Below, in pieces: positions 1 to 36,000 of a stretch of 64,000 nucleotides of DNA; within the stretch, counting starts at the first letter, position 1, and each line of letters starts with the position of its first letter. The DNA is taken from the NCBI RefSeq assembly GCF_964355755.1, contig NC_092670.1:12771201-12835200 (forward strand), in the 5' to 3' direction. The DNA is from Antedon mediterranea (Eukaryota > Echinodermata > Crinoidea > Comatulida > Antedonidae). The notes beneath the pieces were generated by a model. It did no database searches and was not told the DNA's origin. It saw only the letters and a program-made list of their open reading frames with translations. The position numbers and the translations under genes are program-made.

Positions 1-1067
1 AAGCCTTTTCTTTATAGTATAAGCGTTAACTTTTAAATCAAATATGACAAATAGTTCATGCATAAACAATAATTTAAAAAATTATAAAAATTCAAAATTA
101 TACTAAAAACATGTACATAGTACTGTATAAATACATGATAATTTCATAAATGTAAACTTCCATGTTACTGAATATCCATAATCATAATTAGTATAAACTG
201 TGACCTATCTGATGACACATCAACATCATCAATTATTTTATTCATAACAAATTTCTTAACCAAATTTTCCAATGTAAAAAAATAAAGATCTCAACCCAGA
301 ATGGAACAGTGTCTTCACCAGTATTAATATATGTTGATGTTGTTTTTACCAAACAAATTAGGTTCACAAACAATTTCTGGTTTCTAGAATGCCTTCATAA
401 TAATTTATTAGGAAAGACTTAAGCCTTTGGTTTCATAGTACCTGTATTGGGAGAGTTGAGCAGAGAAAAGAAAAATTGTGACTGTATCCGACATTTAAAA
501 CAACATACATGTCGATTCCAAATGTATTAGATCAATTTGAGGTAGATAGAGGACTTATAGTTTAATGCCTACATCGCAGACCTTTATGGAGAACACTACT
601 ACTTGTCTTTCATACAATCTGCATTGTTTTAAACTGTGATGAGGAATGCTGACTTCCATCTTTAATTGTTTGGCAACCGTAGCCTACTGTAGTAGTCCAA
701 ATGTATTTCTGCTAGCCCACCCAATTACATGCTAATAAAAACATCATATAGGCAGTTGTGTAGAGTTGTTGGAGGTGAATCTCAATACTCCACCAATCAA
801 AGAATGATGGATTGTTAAAGAGAATGGTTTTTACAAGACAATATGGATTAGTACTACACCTGGGCTAGTACTACACCTGGGTTAGTACTAAACCCAGGCT
901 AGTACTAAACCAATCACTTTGGTATATCATCATACACACACAGTATACAATATTCATCATAAAGTATTTCTCTTTTTTATCTCTGTATTTATCTATACTT
1001 GATTGCAACTTTATCACTTGCCTTTATATAAATCATTTTAATATCAACTAGATTTTAGAAACGGTTA
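1..1067. other. Downstream flank of the peptidase gene; no gene seen
   Basis: AT-rich sequence after the stop codon of the minus-strand peptidase gene, probably containing its 3' untranslated region. A short repeat cluster at 850-912 holds four related units with TAGTACTA and CCTGGG or CCCAGG, arranged partly as inverted copies. At 444-467 the text TGTATTGGGAGAGTTGA resembles one end of the CAGTCAACTCTCCCAATACC MITE family. No other gene or RNA was recognised. Confidence 0.5.
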
Positions 1068-24306
<23,239 letters not shown>

Positions 24307-24386
24307 AATGTCCATCCAAACACATGAATAAATGAGGCGAAGAGGTCAGAGGTCGGATTATTCAAATAATTTGAATATCCCCCCCA

Positions 24387-25332
24387 GGGCCGGCCGCGAT
24401 TTTTTTTTTCGTACATAAGTTGGGGACCCCTCATGAAACGTCACAAAATAAACATGAATAATTCATCAGTTAAATTTGTTGTTCCGTGTGCACCCAAGCG
24501 TATAGCAACAAGAAGTGATTACACGCACAACTGCGATACGATTCTTTCTACAATAGGCCTAGGATTCTAGGTCAATTCACGTAATTGCCTTCGCGCACTC
24601 TTCTTCACACACACACACACACCACTATGCAAAATGTGTCGAGGCTAATCGACAGCTAGGCAAGACATTAAACAAAGTAGTAATTGGACATAGCCCAAAG
24701 AAAGCTTAGACCCACAAGAATAAAGAATGTGTATAATTTGTGTACTGTAATTTTTTAATTCTGCTATTTTATTAGCAAACAATATGCATGAACTCGAAGG
24801 AACTTTAAAAATGCGCGTATATGAATACATGAGATAGGAAGATTAGACCCACGAGAATAAAAAATGTATTTTTGTGTAATGTTTATTGTTTAATTTTGCT
24901 GACTTATTACTCGGACTGTGTCATACATAACACACACACGTCACACACACCCACATAGCTACTACTAGAATAGACATGGGTTTAGAGACTAATAATTAGG
25001 CCTAATAGTATTAATAGAAACTATAATTTTAACACGTAATTCTTTAGTACTAAATGATATTAAAAACACCATAAACTAAAGGCTGATTATTTCGACAATC
25101 CACACAAAACGTCCCTATTCTTTTATGAAATCCCACGCGGCAACAACCACAGCGGAGATTAGGCCTAGAATCGTACCGCACTTGACGTGTAATCACTTCT
25201 TGTTGCTATACGCTTGGGTGCACACGGAACAAGAAAATTTAACTGATGAATTATTCATGTGTATTTTGTGACGTTTCATGAGGGGGTCCCCAACTTATGT
25301 ACGAAAAAAAAAATCGCGGGCCGGCCGGCCGG
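24387..25332. mobile_element. Foldback-like element with roughly 200-bp inverted repeats
   Basis: The left arm (24387 to about 24590, from GGGCCGGCCGCGATTTTTTT) and right arm (about 25135-25332, ending AAATCGCGGGCCGGCC) are inverted copies. They share words such as GTACATAAGTTGGGGACCC, AATAATTCATCAGTTAAATT and CACCCAAGCGTATAGCAAC. The roughly 550-bp centre is AT-rich with a CA repeat at 24608-24622. It lies about 80 bp upstream of the peptidase start codon. No transposase was seen. Confidence 0.8.
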
Positions 25333-26482
25333 CAGCAGCTAATTATTATAATACCAGTAAGAAAAATTTGAACTTGACGACTGATCTCTAAAACACTAGC
25401 CTAGGAACACAACTAAAAATAAATTAAAACTAAAATATGGTATTAGATTTAATACATTTAATATGTACAAAAGTACATTCTCTTTTATAGTTAAACATAA
25501 TTCAAATAACAAAATGATTACAGACAACCAATAAATACTGCATTTCAAATTCAGTATATAATCTATGAAGACTTGTGTCCATGTGCTATTATTGTTCAAG
25601 AATCAAAATCTGAGTTGTTCTCTCCTGTGACAATCTTAAATGCTCATCCGGAATACAAGTATATTTTATTATTGCTTTTAGCATTGTAACTCTATACATA
25701 TAATTATACAATGGTTGACTGTACTAGAAAATAATACCATGAAAGACCCAGTGGTCTAATGGTTTTAGAACACATCTGCATATCAAGCAGAAGGTTCTGG
25801 GTTCAAATCTCAGTTGAGTCAACTTCTAATTCTCGCAGATTTCCTCATCTTTATTGTTTCAAACTGAATATTAATTAATTTGAAACGATAAAGATGAGAA
25901 AATCTGTGAGAATGAGAAAAAACAGGCCCAACCGAGATTTGAACCAGGAACCTTATTCTACCATAGTATTGTTCAAATTTGATTGGATAGCAACTCTTTA
26001 ACACCCTCAGCATGGTATTGTGGAACAGCACTAGTTCTCAATTGTATGTATGTGCAACAGAGATCAAATTGATAAGCCCTCATCTTTTAGTATATAAATA
26101 TATATATGCCCACTATTTTTCAGGCTTTATACCATTTCTGTTTTTCTTTCTCAAATAGTATTGCATCATTCTTAAAAATTCATTCATAAAATTATAATAT
26201 ATATAATGATAGTAAATATTGTTTTATAATAATATTTATTATTATATAAGACTAAACTACTCTCTATTTGAGATGACACGATTTTTGTCTCATGTAAATT
26301 TATCAATTTTTTTCAATAGTCTTTCGAAGCAGCCTGTATTACTGGGTCATACGCATTTGGAAGTTTCCAATGGTTAGATCATTGTCTTGATTGTACTTGT
26401 AACTAAATTTGTCATGTGTATCTTAAACTTTCGTCATGATAATAATACATAATATTTAAAATTAACTTTGAGTTTTAATAAA
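25333..26482. other. Intergenic region between peptidase 5' end and VPS11 3' end
   Basis: AT-rich spacer with the SINE pair at 25745-25985. The part nearest 26482 probably holds the VPS11 3' untranslated region. No other gene was recognised. Confidence 0.45.
25745..25985. repeat. Two tRNA-like SINE units in inverted, tail-to-tail order
   Basis: Plus-strand unit: CAGTGGTCTAATGGTT (A-box-like), then an anticodon-arm-like TCTGC-loop-GCAGA, then GGTTCAAATCTC (B box) and the tail CTCGCAGATTTCCTCATC. Minus-strand unit: the complement of 25855-25985 reads GGTTCAAATCTCGGTTGGGC followed by the same tail. The tails meet near 25860-25900 as a hairpin. The acceptor-like ends of the plus copy pair at six of seven positions, so it is tRNA-derived but probably not a functional tRNA. 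Confidence 0.6.
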
Positions 26483-27010
26483 TTATTCAAATGGATTTAA
26501 AGATTTATCATAAGCATTGTCTTCATCGAACGGATTTGTACCGGAATCTTCTTCATCAAATGGGTTGTTGGAAGCTTGCTGGGCCGCCGAGTTTGGCGTT
26601 ACTGCTCTAGGCTGTTGCCGTGATTGTGAAACAACCGGTCTTGTTTGCTGGGCTGGCTGTCTTTGAGGCTTCCGTGACTGCATTGTAGGTTGTGTCCTAG
26701 GTGGTTGTGAGACTGGAGGCTGCCTAGCTTGTGATGGTGGAGGCTGCCTAGCTTGTGATGCTGGAGGCTGCCTAGCCTGTGATACCGGTTGCTGTCTGGG
26801 CTGCTGCCGTACCTGCGGTTGCTGCCTAGCTTGGGAAGGTTGAGCCCTTGATGGTGACACATTTTGTGATGAGCTTTGTTGCTGCATTGCAAGAGGCGAG
26901 CTTGATCTTGTTATTGGTTTTATCTGAGCTGCAGGCAATGTTTTCATAGGAATAGTTTCAGGCATTGGTTTACGCTGATGTGAACTTGACGTTTCGGTGA
27001 CTAAAGTTAC
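26483..27010 (-). other. VPS11: VPS11 last exon: Pro/Gln-rich tail with three NPF motifs
   Basis: This exon encodes residues 898-1072. After a short linker come repeated ARQPP-type units and polyglutamine-like runs, predicted disordered. The end holds NPFDEED, NPFDED and a terminal NPFE. NPF followed by acidic residues is the class bound by EH domains of EHD proteins. The human VPS11 tail, as far as I know, lacks this extension. Confidence 0.8.
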
Positions 27011-30000
27011 CTAGGAAACAAATTATTTATTTATGAAATACTTAATTTTATCTACACTGATAACACCCATGCACATTGATGCAAAAATTCAATGCTGTAT
27101 ATCACAATAAATAAATGGAAACAGCATATGGTTTGTATTTAGAAAAGCAAATTTACACCGAAAAGCGGTAAACGGAAAACCACGTAACTTGTTCCAGTAG
27201 AATCTGTATTTATCCAGAGCAGACACTGCCTGTCCACTTCGCGTTTGTGTAAATGGTAATAAGGAATAACATAGATTCTATATTTATATTACCGTTACCG
27301 CTTGTCTGTGTAAATTGGCCTTACATGCTACTACAAAGCCAATAAAGAAAGGTTTACACTTGGATGCAACGACTTAGGAACAATACAAGTGAACTGTTCA
27401 AGTACAAGCAAGTTTGAATGATCCATCGTATTGTGATTAGAAAATATCTTTTGCACTTACGTCCTTACATTGCGTCCAAATGGGAAGCATGCTTTAGATC
27501 AGCAAGTTGTCTTTGCTTTTAAAATGTTAAAAAAAAACATAAAGAAGATTAACAATAATAATTACTTTGTTGAATACACCTCTTCCAAAGTAGTCTGCAA
27601 CCACTGAGAAGCCATCGGTTGACTTTTCAAGCTGTGAAAAAAGAAATAAAACTTCCATTAATATATAAATTATTGAAAAGAAACAGAAATTATAGGAAGA
27701 AAAAGTGTGATGTCACGTTTCCTGGCTACCGACTGCACTGGGTACAAACATAGTTTGGTCAACCATCTTGTCCTATTCTAACACATTGATTTAACACCAC
27801 TTTTTTGTATGGACATATATATATGGACATGATGATGACATACCACTACCATATTATTTGGGAATATCACTACCATATTTTGGCACATCATCACAATTGT
27901 TGTCAAATTAGTTTGATAGTGTAGACAGAACTTAAACACAGTTAGAAATTCCTGAAGCTGTTTGATACTAACCTGCCTATGGAATTGTTCATGGAGGTCA
28001 CGACTTTGTTCTTGTGCGCGGATGATATCTTGCACTTTCTTATTTTCTGGAGCACAAACCGGGCATTCTTGATCATTCTCAGCATAACCTTCAAAACAAC
28101 TGAGTAATAAAAAAAATACAAAATATTGATTGACCGAGGCTAATTAATACACAATTTATTTATATTCTTCCATTTTTCTTTTTAGGGTTTTCATCTTTGT
28201 AAATCATATTGTTCTGTGTATCAAAGAGTATAAAACAATTTAATGTACTTTTACAGTATTATGCAACTACTCAATAAAAAAAGGCTTAACTACTAATGGT
28301 AGTACAGTATCATTCACCTGCATTGATCTGTTATTGAAAAATATAAAATATAAAAAAATGGGGTTTATCTGCAAATACCAATTGAAAAAGTTTAAACTGG
28401 AATTTAAGAAGAATTTGCAGGTGTATGCGTTTGCATGGCTGGTTTGGGCATAGGGAAATATACATTTTAAATGCTCTCCATGTCCTTGCAACTGAAAAAA
28501 GATGGTTCATTTATTTTGGCAGAGGCAGAACTCTGTCCCAGCAGTACATGCGCACTTAGTACATCCTCTCAACCCCAGTTACTTACTGTTGGTGATAAGA
28601 ATGTTGGCAGAGGAAGTGTACTGAAGGAAGCTCAAGTGGATGGTTACATATGCTACACTTGGATACTTGAAAGATCTTGGCACTGAAAACAAATAATTGA
28701 AAAATGCATTAGTGTAATCAATAAAACTGCATGTTCACTTCAATTACTGTGTCAAGTCAGGGAAGGCCATGGCATAACCTTAAATTTTATTTTTGGACAG
28801 TATATATTAGATAAATCATGAATGATTCCACCGAACTTTCGAGTTAAAATAACGATTGTGAGGCATTTGATAAATAGGCAAACTGCCTTAAAATGTGACA
28901 TGTTTAGAGAAACTATTCTCATCATCAGAACAGAAAACGACGCCTAGAGTACTTATATACCAATAGGACAGGTTGTATGTAAATGAGGAAGTAATTACCA
29001 TGATAAAACAACAAGGAACGTAGGCAACAAACAATCATATGGCAAGCGTGACGCCTAAGTTATAGATTTGTTTGTTCAAGGAAGGTTTACTCCACATGAT
29101 GTGGAGGGCTTCCTACATATTACTTCTTAAGTTCTTTGTGTTAAAACCTAAAGCAGCACAATAATTACCTTGTCTTAAGGTCTTCAATCTGACCTTTCAT
29201 TTTTTCTGTTTCCTGTTGATATTGCTGTATTAGTCGCTCATCCTCGTGTATCTGATCATTTTCTAGTTGCAGTCTTCGAATAATATAATCCTAATGAAAT
29301 AAAAAGAAAAATTCAGTAGAATTTCCTTTTCCTTTATAGGCATTAGAGATTGATAGTGATACCAGAGTGAAGAAAATGAAGGAATATATATGTCTTTATG
29401 CACACTGCACTGGCTTGGCATTTTTGTCAAATCCCAATACCACTGAGAACCGAAAAAAACTCTCCCAAATATCCCTTTTTTAGGTGCAAACAGGCCCAAA
29501 TTTGTTTTTACAATTTTAAATACTACAATTTCTGGATAAAAAAAAACCAGACATAGACCAGCCGAAGAATGTCAAATATTGGGATATTCAACAGTACAAT
29601 CACCAAACGGTCATGTGTACACTACATTTATTGAATATGCTTAACAGTGAATACTTATAACAACATTCTAAGCTACCTACCTTGACTACTGATAATGTTG
29701 CAGTTGAATTGTGGGCTAGCGTTTGTATGACAAGCAAAGGCGGCATTAAGTTCATTTTATCAATGTGTGATAAGACTTCAGTAATATACTTTTTACAACT
29801 ATCTTCTTTACGAGCAAAATAAGCTAAAGTCTGCACCCACAGATTGGAGTCTTGCTTTCTATGAAAGAAGATATAAACTGTAGCTTGTGTTCATATGTGC
29901 TAGAAAAAGGTGGTTTTATAGGAGGGGGTTTTCATTGGAGGGTCATTACTTGAAAGGAGTTTGTCATAAAAGGGAGCATTGTACTGAAGGGATTTCTTAT

Positions 30001-33000
30001 TGTAGCAGTCATTCATTAGAGGGAACTTTTTTTTATCAGAGAAGTAATCATTGGAAGCATTGTATACAGTAGGTCATTATTAGAAGCATTTTTTTATTTG
30101 ATGCCTACAGTAGGTCATTATGGAGGTTTTTTTTTTATCGGAGGGGATTTTTTTTATTGGAAGGGCATTTTTTTTTTTGAAGGGGCATTTTTTATTATTG
30201 GAGGGCCTTTTTTTTTATTGAAGGGTCATTTATTGCAGGGAGTGGGTAATTCACTGTAGGGATCATTTACTGCAGTAATCTAAAAAGAAACTTTTAAAAT
30301 TTACACTTACCCATATCGCTTACATGTTGCCAAAACCTGTTCATATTCATCATGGTCCATATGATAACGAAGAATTTGTTGATATCTGAAAATAAAAAAA
30401 AAACAACTAATTAACAAAGAAATGGAACTAGATACTCATTGAATTTTACTATATTCAGATATGTGTCTATAAAGAGTTATTGATTATCTAAATATAAAGA
30501 TTGAACATTTTAAAGAAAAACTTACAATTTTGCTTTTTCATACAAGTATAAAATTCCTTTTTTGAAATCGTGCATTTGACAGAGAACAAGAGCTTGGTCA
30601 ATATCATATCCAGCCTGAAAAGAAAATGTGACATATAGTAAACAGTATCATTTTGACATAAGGCATGTATGCATAAAGCTCTGTCTACACTACCAGACAA
30701 AAAATATGAGGTGCCCATATCTGCACACAGAGACACCATATTACTATCATATTTGGGCGCATCACACTTTTTATGTCAAACTAGTTTGATAGTGTAGACA
30801 GAGCTTGAGAACAATTTCCAATAGTTTGGAAATTACAATCTATGGATGTGGTGGATGAGTACAAATCATTTTAAAGCCTAAACTTCACAAATGTTCATCA
30901 CCATAATTTACTTACATCAATATGCTGCATTAGGTTCATGGACTTTTCCTCTAGGCGCACCTGTAGTCTAGAGTCACTCTCATGGGCCATGTCATGCAGG
31001 TACAGCTCAAGCAGAGTGTTGTAAATTATTTCGGGAGAATTAGGTTGAACCTAAAAAATAAAAACAATTATAGTAAAATGCAAGCGAGATGAGGGCAAAA
31101 TAATTCAAATTTTTAAATGAACCTAATCTTTGTCAAATTTTAGACTTAAATTGAGGATTACCATATTCTATGAGAGATACAATTTTCACAGTAACACTAG
31201 TAATCACTAAAATTGTGTTAAAGATTTGATAATTTTGGACATGGTGGAGGAAAAGACAGCTCTTTTAGTTAGTTTACCCAACCCCTATTCAGGTGAAACC
31301 CCTAATTTGGAGATACTCCTAGTTTGTTGAGTCACAAAGGTGACCCCTTAATAGAGGTTATACTGTATTCTGTTATAGGTAGTAGTTAAAAGCATAACTT
31401 ACAGTTGTCATGTGTTCTAGAAATTCCATAAGTTTACGTGAGTTGTTAACAAAGATGTGTATAAACTCCTCAGCAGCTGCTCTGTTTACTGTTGGTATAC
31501 CCCCTGCCATCATATCTTGGTCCACAATTGGTGCTAAAGGTATACAAATATCAATTATACATCTGAAGTGTAATATTAAGTTTCATTTGTCGTGGATGAC
31601 TGAAAGTGAGACTATGGTACATGATAAAATACAATTTCTTTTAGATAACCTTTTCAAATGGTATGTGGAACAACTTCAAAACTTATCTGGTTTCTTTCTC
31701 TTAAATTATGATTTTATTTATTATTCTTAGATAACAACTTAAAATGGAGATCCAGTGAAAAAATATGGCTTGTTTCCACTCAAGGCATCTTTCGTCATGA
31801 GTAGCTCTGATTCAAATTCATCTCCTCTTGATGTTACAGCAGTTATGAGAGCCTGCTGTTTATAACAGGTTCATTCTCATCCTAATCCCAGTATAGCTTT
31901 GTTTGAACTGCAATAGGGATTACCACACCATGAACCAAGAATTTATGGAAAAAGTGTATGATCAGAATTGGATGGGAGGACAAATGTTCAATGTGTAAGG
32001 TAAAGAAACTAGAGAGTTGGTAAAGTACCATGACTTTAATAATTATAACATACCATCTTTAGGTTTGTAATCAGTACATAATGATTTCAGCAGTTCTGTT
32101 GTCTCAGTTGGTACCTCGCTCATCAGCGTTTTGCCATATTTTTTCATATTGCTCTCAGCCTAAGTATAAAACAAAAACCAATCAATGACTAAACACCATT
32201 ACTGACTTTTATTTATTTGAATTTAGGATTAGTGTGCAAATTTAAAAGTGTATTGTCCCTCAAAACATAAAAAAATAAAAGATGAAACAAATTAAACTGA
32301 TAGACCATTTTGCAGTTTTAATATTTTTTTCAGTTGAAAAAAAAATTAACAAAAATAAATTTAAATTGAAAACTACTACTTTTTCAGGTAATTTTTCTTT
32401 CCAGGTAAATAATTAGACTTCCAATCAAATTTTTGGTCAATAGTGAACAACTGTAACATTAAAATGGCATATTTAGTATTTATTTTTTTCAGGCGGACAA
32501 TATATCTTGAAATTAAAACATGTTAAAGCTCTAACCCCTTCAAAGTTGAGTCGTGAGATGTACTGGAGAGCCTTCTGCCAATCTTTGATGTCCTCCAATT
32601 GTATCTTTAGATACCAATCATGCTGGTCGTGTTTCTCAGCAAGAAAGAGGGCGTGCTTGTAGTAACCAGCTTGACGGCAAACCTTGATGGCAGTCTCCAC
32701 ATCAAAATCTACTTTATCTTTGGTCTGTGAAAAAATTAAATATTTGTGTGGTGAAAATTTGAAATCTAAAGCTTAGTTTAATTGCTTGTTCTTGATTATA
32801 GCTTTTACGAGCTACATGCCATTTTACTAGCCCAAAATAACTACTCCATTAAACTGTAGTGGAAACTGTTGTAGTTGTCACCAGCCGAATAAGCATTAAT
32901 TGGTTTAGCAGCCCAGAATGGTATTTAAAAGAGCTTACATGGAAATAAATCAAACCTTATTATTACGAACACGATGAAAACTATGTTGAAAATGAATTTC

Positions 33001-36000
33001 TTTTCTTTATTTCATACACATCCAACAGTAACTCACCAATTATAAGTAGCTATAAGATGGGTAAACTATAGTATGCTTATAAACTAAGTCTCCTACAGTT
33101 GAAACAGTTACAACCCTAGAACTAGGTCTGGATTGAACAAAGGACTTGGAAGGCAAGAATGTTAACCACCAAGCAACCCCACTACGTTATAAGCAGATAA
33201 TACTACTATACGTACCATGATGAATTCATCTAACTTAGTATTGTCTTTAAGTTTTGTGTAGCAATTAAGTAAAAGTGTTGTATGGTCCTCATTTGCCAGT
33301 GATTTCGTATGAAGAGCCTGCAAGTAGGCTGTTAGGTTGTGAATCCTCTGGGCATCTAGAAACTAATCATAAAGAAATATTATATATTTTATATACTAGG
33401 TTGTATGTTATTGGCAGGTGGTTTTGAGTGATGTGATTGGTTTAAGGTTTAAACATTCTATTCCTGAAACACGTCTGTAAAAATAGTTTGTTATAATTGC
33501 TTTACTACTACATAAATAGAATGAATGTCCCCTAAATAGAGTTCTAAATGAGGGACTTGATGCTTTTTAAAATTCTTGATTGGTACAATTATGGAAAAAC
33601 ATCATGCATACATGTTATCAATTTTAATTAAATAAATAGTGTACCTTTCTTATAACATATGATGGTTCCAGATTGCCAATTGTCCTAATATACTGTCCTA
33701 TTGCGCCATCATGGTCACCTTTGTTGTACAAGTGATCTCCATATTGAGTAAATATATCCACTAGCCCATCCTCATCATAGTGCTGGCTTTTTGCCAAGCT
33801 AAATAAGAAATAAAAAGATGTCGCATCCATAGAAATGTCACATATTACATGTTGATGGTGATGGTAATGTTTAAATTGGTGGTATTGATTGTTTTAGAAG
33901 CTGATGTTAATGTTATTTTTATGTACAGCGCTTAGAGTTTGTTTCTGTCATTTTGAAGCGCTTTATAAATTTAATTTATTATTATTATTACTATGGTACG
34001 CCCATGTGGTGTGGGCATTTACAGGCGATATCTCATCCATTAACAGGAGATATGTGAACCAGATTTAACCGGATTAGGCACCTACTTGTCTCAAAAGGTG
34101 CATTAAAGTTCTTTTGAAGGTACAGATGCTAAATCAGAGAGGGATTGTCCTACTACTATGGAGCAAACTTGAACTCATGGCTTCAGAAATGTATAGCACA
34201 CAGGAGAGGATCCAGTGGGGTAGTACTTTTTGATATTTATTTTTGAATGATAGCCATGGAAAAATGTCAGGTTAGTCAGTTTTTTGTCAAAAATTCTCCA
34301 ATATAAATCAAATCAATTAAACCTTACTTGATTGCAACTACATATAGATTCTTCTTGAAAAGCATTTCTAGTTTTGTCTGAGTGTCTTTCTCTGGAAGTT
34401 GGAACAACTAAAATAACAACAAAAACATTTAAAATATAGACATTTTAGTCTTTAGTAATAAAGTGTAGTAGGTCCATAAAGTAGGGAAGTATTATCTTTT
34501 GCTGTTTTAATATTTTCCCATTAGTTTTGTATATCTAGGCTGTATTTTTTATTTGATCAGATAAATCATTTTGTTGGGCCTTATTTTTGTAGGCCTTACT
34601 GTTGATAGTTATTTGAATGCTCTTAAATACTTAAAGGACATAATACATGTTAATATTCTAACAATAAAATTGAATTACCTTATCACCGGCAATGACATAA
34701 AGGGAGCCCCATTCACAAACAACGTCAACGACTTCTGGAAAGGGACCGGAATAAGCTGAAACCAACAAAAAATAAATTCTGAAATACTGGTTATAATATT
34801 ATAATTAAATGCATTCAACCAATGCTGGTCTTGAATGTTAATTTTGTAAATGAAACTTACCAATAAATTTATTTTGAATGTCATAAACAGTCACTATGTC
34901 CATATGTCTTGTTTGACCACTACTTTACATATATAAAAATAATCATTATTAGGGACCATGTCAAAATGATTCTACTGCAGTTACTGCAGTACTACAGTTT
35001 TTTGGGATAAAGATGTTTATTGCAGTGACTGACTAAAAGCATACAATATTGCAGTACAAAATGGAGTAATTTAGTGTTCATTTTTAACATGTAAACGTAA
35101 GTTAAAACATGCTAATAAAAAGCATTTTAATTTTTTATTTTTTTTGTAATTCCTGGGTTTAGTTCTATCACCCTGTTAAATTCAAGGAAAGGTTTAAGGA
35201 CTGCATGATTGGTAATGCCAATAAATTGTATTTATGTAATCAAGTACTGACCTTGTTTGAACTCGAGGAATATTTTTGCTGTCTTTACCAACTACGATCA
35301 GATATCCGCGATACCAGTGTAGTAACCTTTTCTCACCTTCAAAAGCTAAGCAGGGACCACGCCCATCCAAGTGGTAGAAATATACTGCCTGTGTAATAAT
35401 AAATACCGTTGTATACTTTGGAGATTCACGAACGAAAATCAAATATTTAATTAGAAATGACTGATGATCGGGCATGTTCCTGTTTCTGTGTTTAAACACA
35501 TTTGTGTTGAGTGTATTCATTTCAATAGTTTACAAACTAATTTTTCTTACAAGGAATTCTACTGTACTTAAATATAAGTATATCATACTGATGACAAGAA
35601 ATCAGAATGTTTACATTTATATAAGAAAGGAATAATTTTCTTACATCATGTCGACCAATGATTAACTGGCAATCTTGTGTACTGTCACTCATGACGGTGC
35701 ATCGTTGTGAGCATCCATGTTGGTCTAGCACTTCCTAAAAAAATAAAATGTTAATAAATTGCATCTCATTTGGATTCCAGGGGTTGGCCTCATGGTCATG
35801 CCATAGAGGAATGACTCTAAGGCTCTGTCTACACTATCAAACTTTATTATAAATGTGTTGTGCACATAATATGGACATGAAGATGGCAGTACCATATTAT
35901 TTAGACATATTACTACTATTTTTTTGTCAAACTAGTTTGATAGTGTAGACAGAGCTTAATTTCTCCATGGTCACACTAAAGAGTTAATACAAACAGTATG

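Noticed and set aside
24608-24622. CA microsatellite as a CRISPR-like or regulatory array
   Set aside because: It is a plain dinucleotide repeat; no CRISPR structure is expected or seen in this eukaryotic window.
25761-25835. Possible functional tRNA gene
   Set aside because: The D-arm does not pair properly, the acceptor has a mismatch, and a SINE tail shared with other loci follows; a tRNA-derived SINE explains it better.
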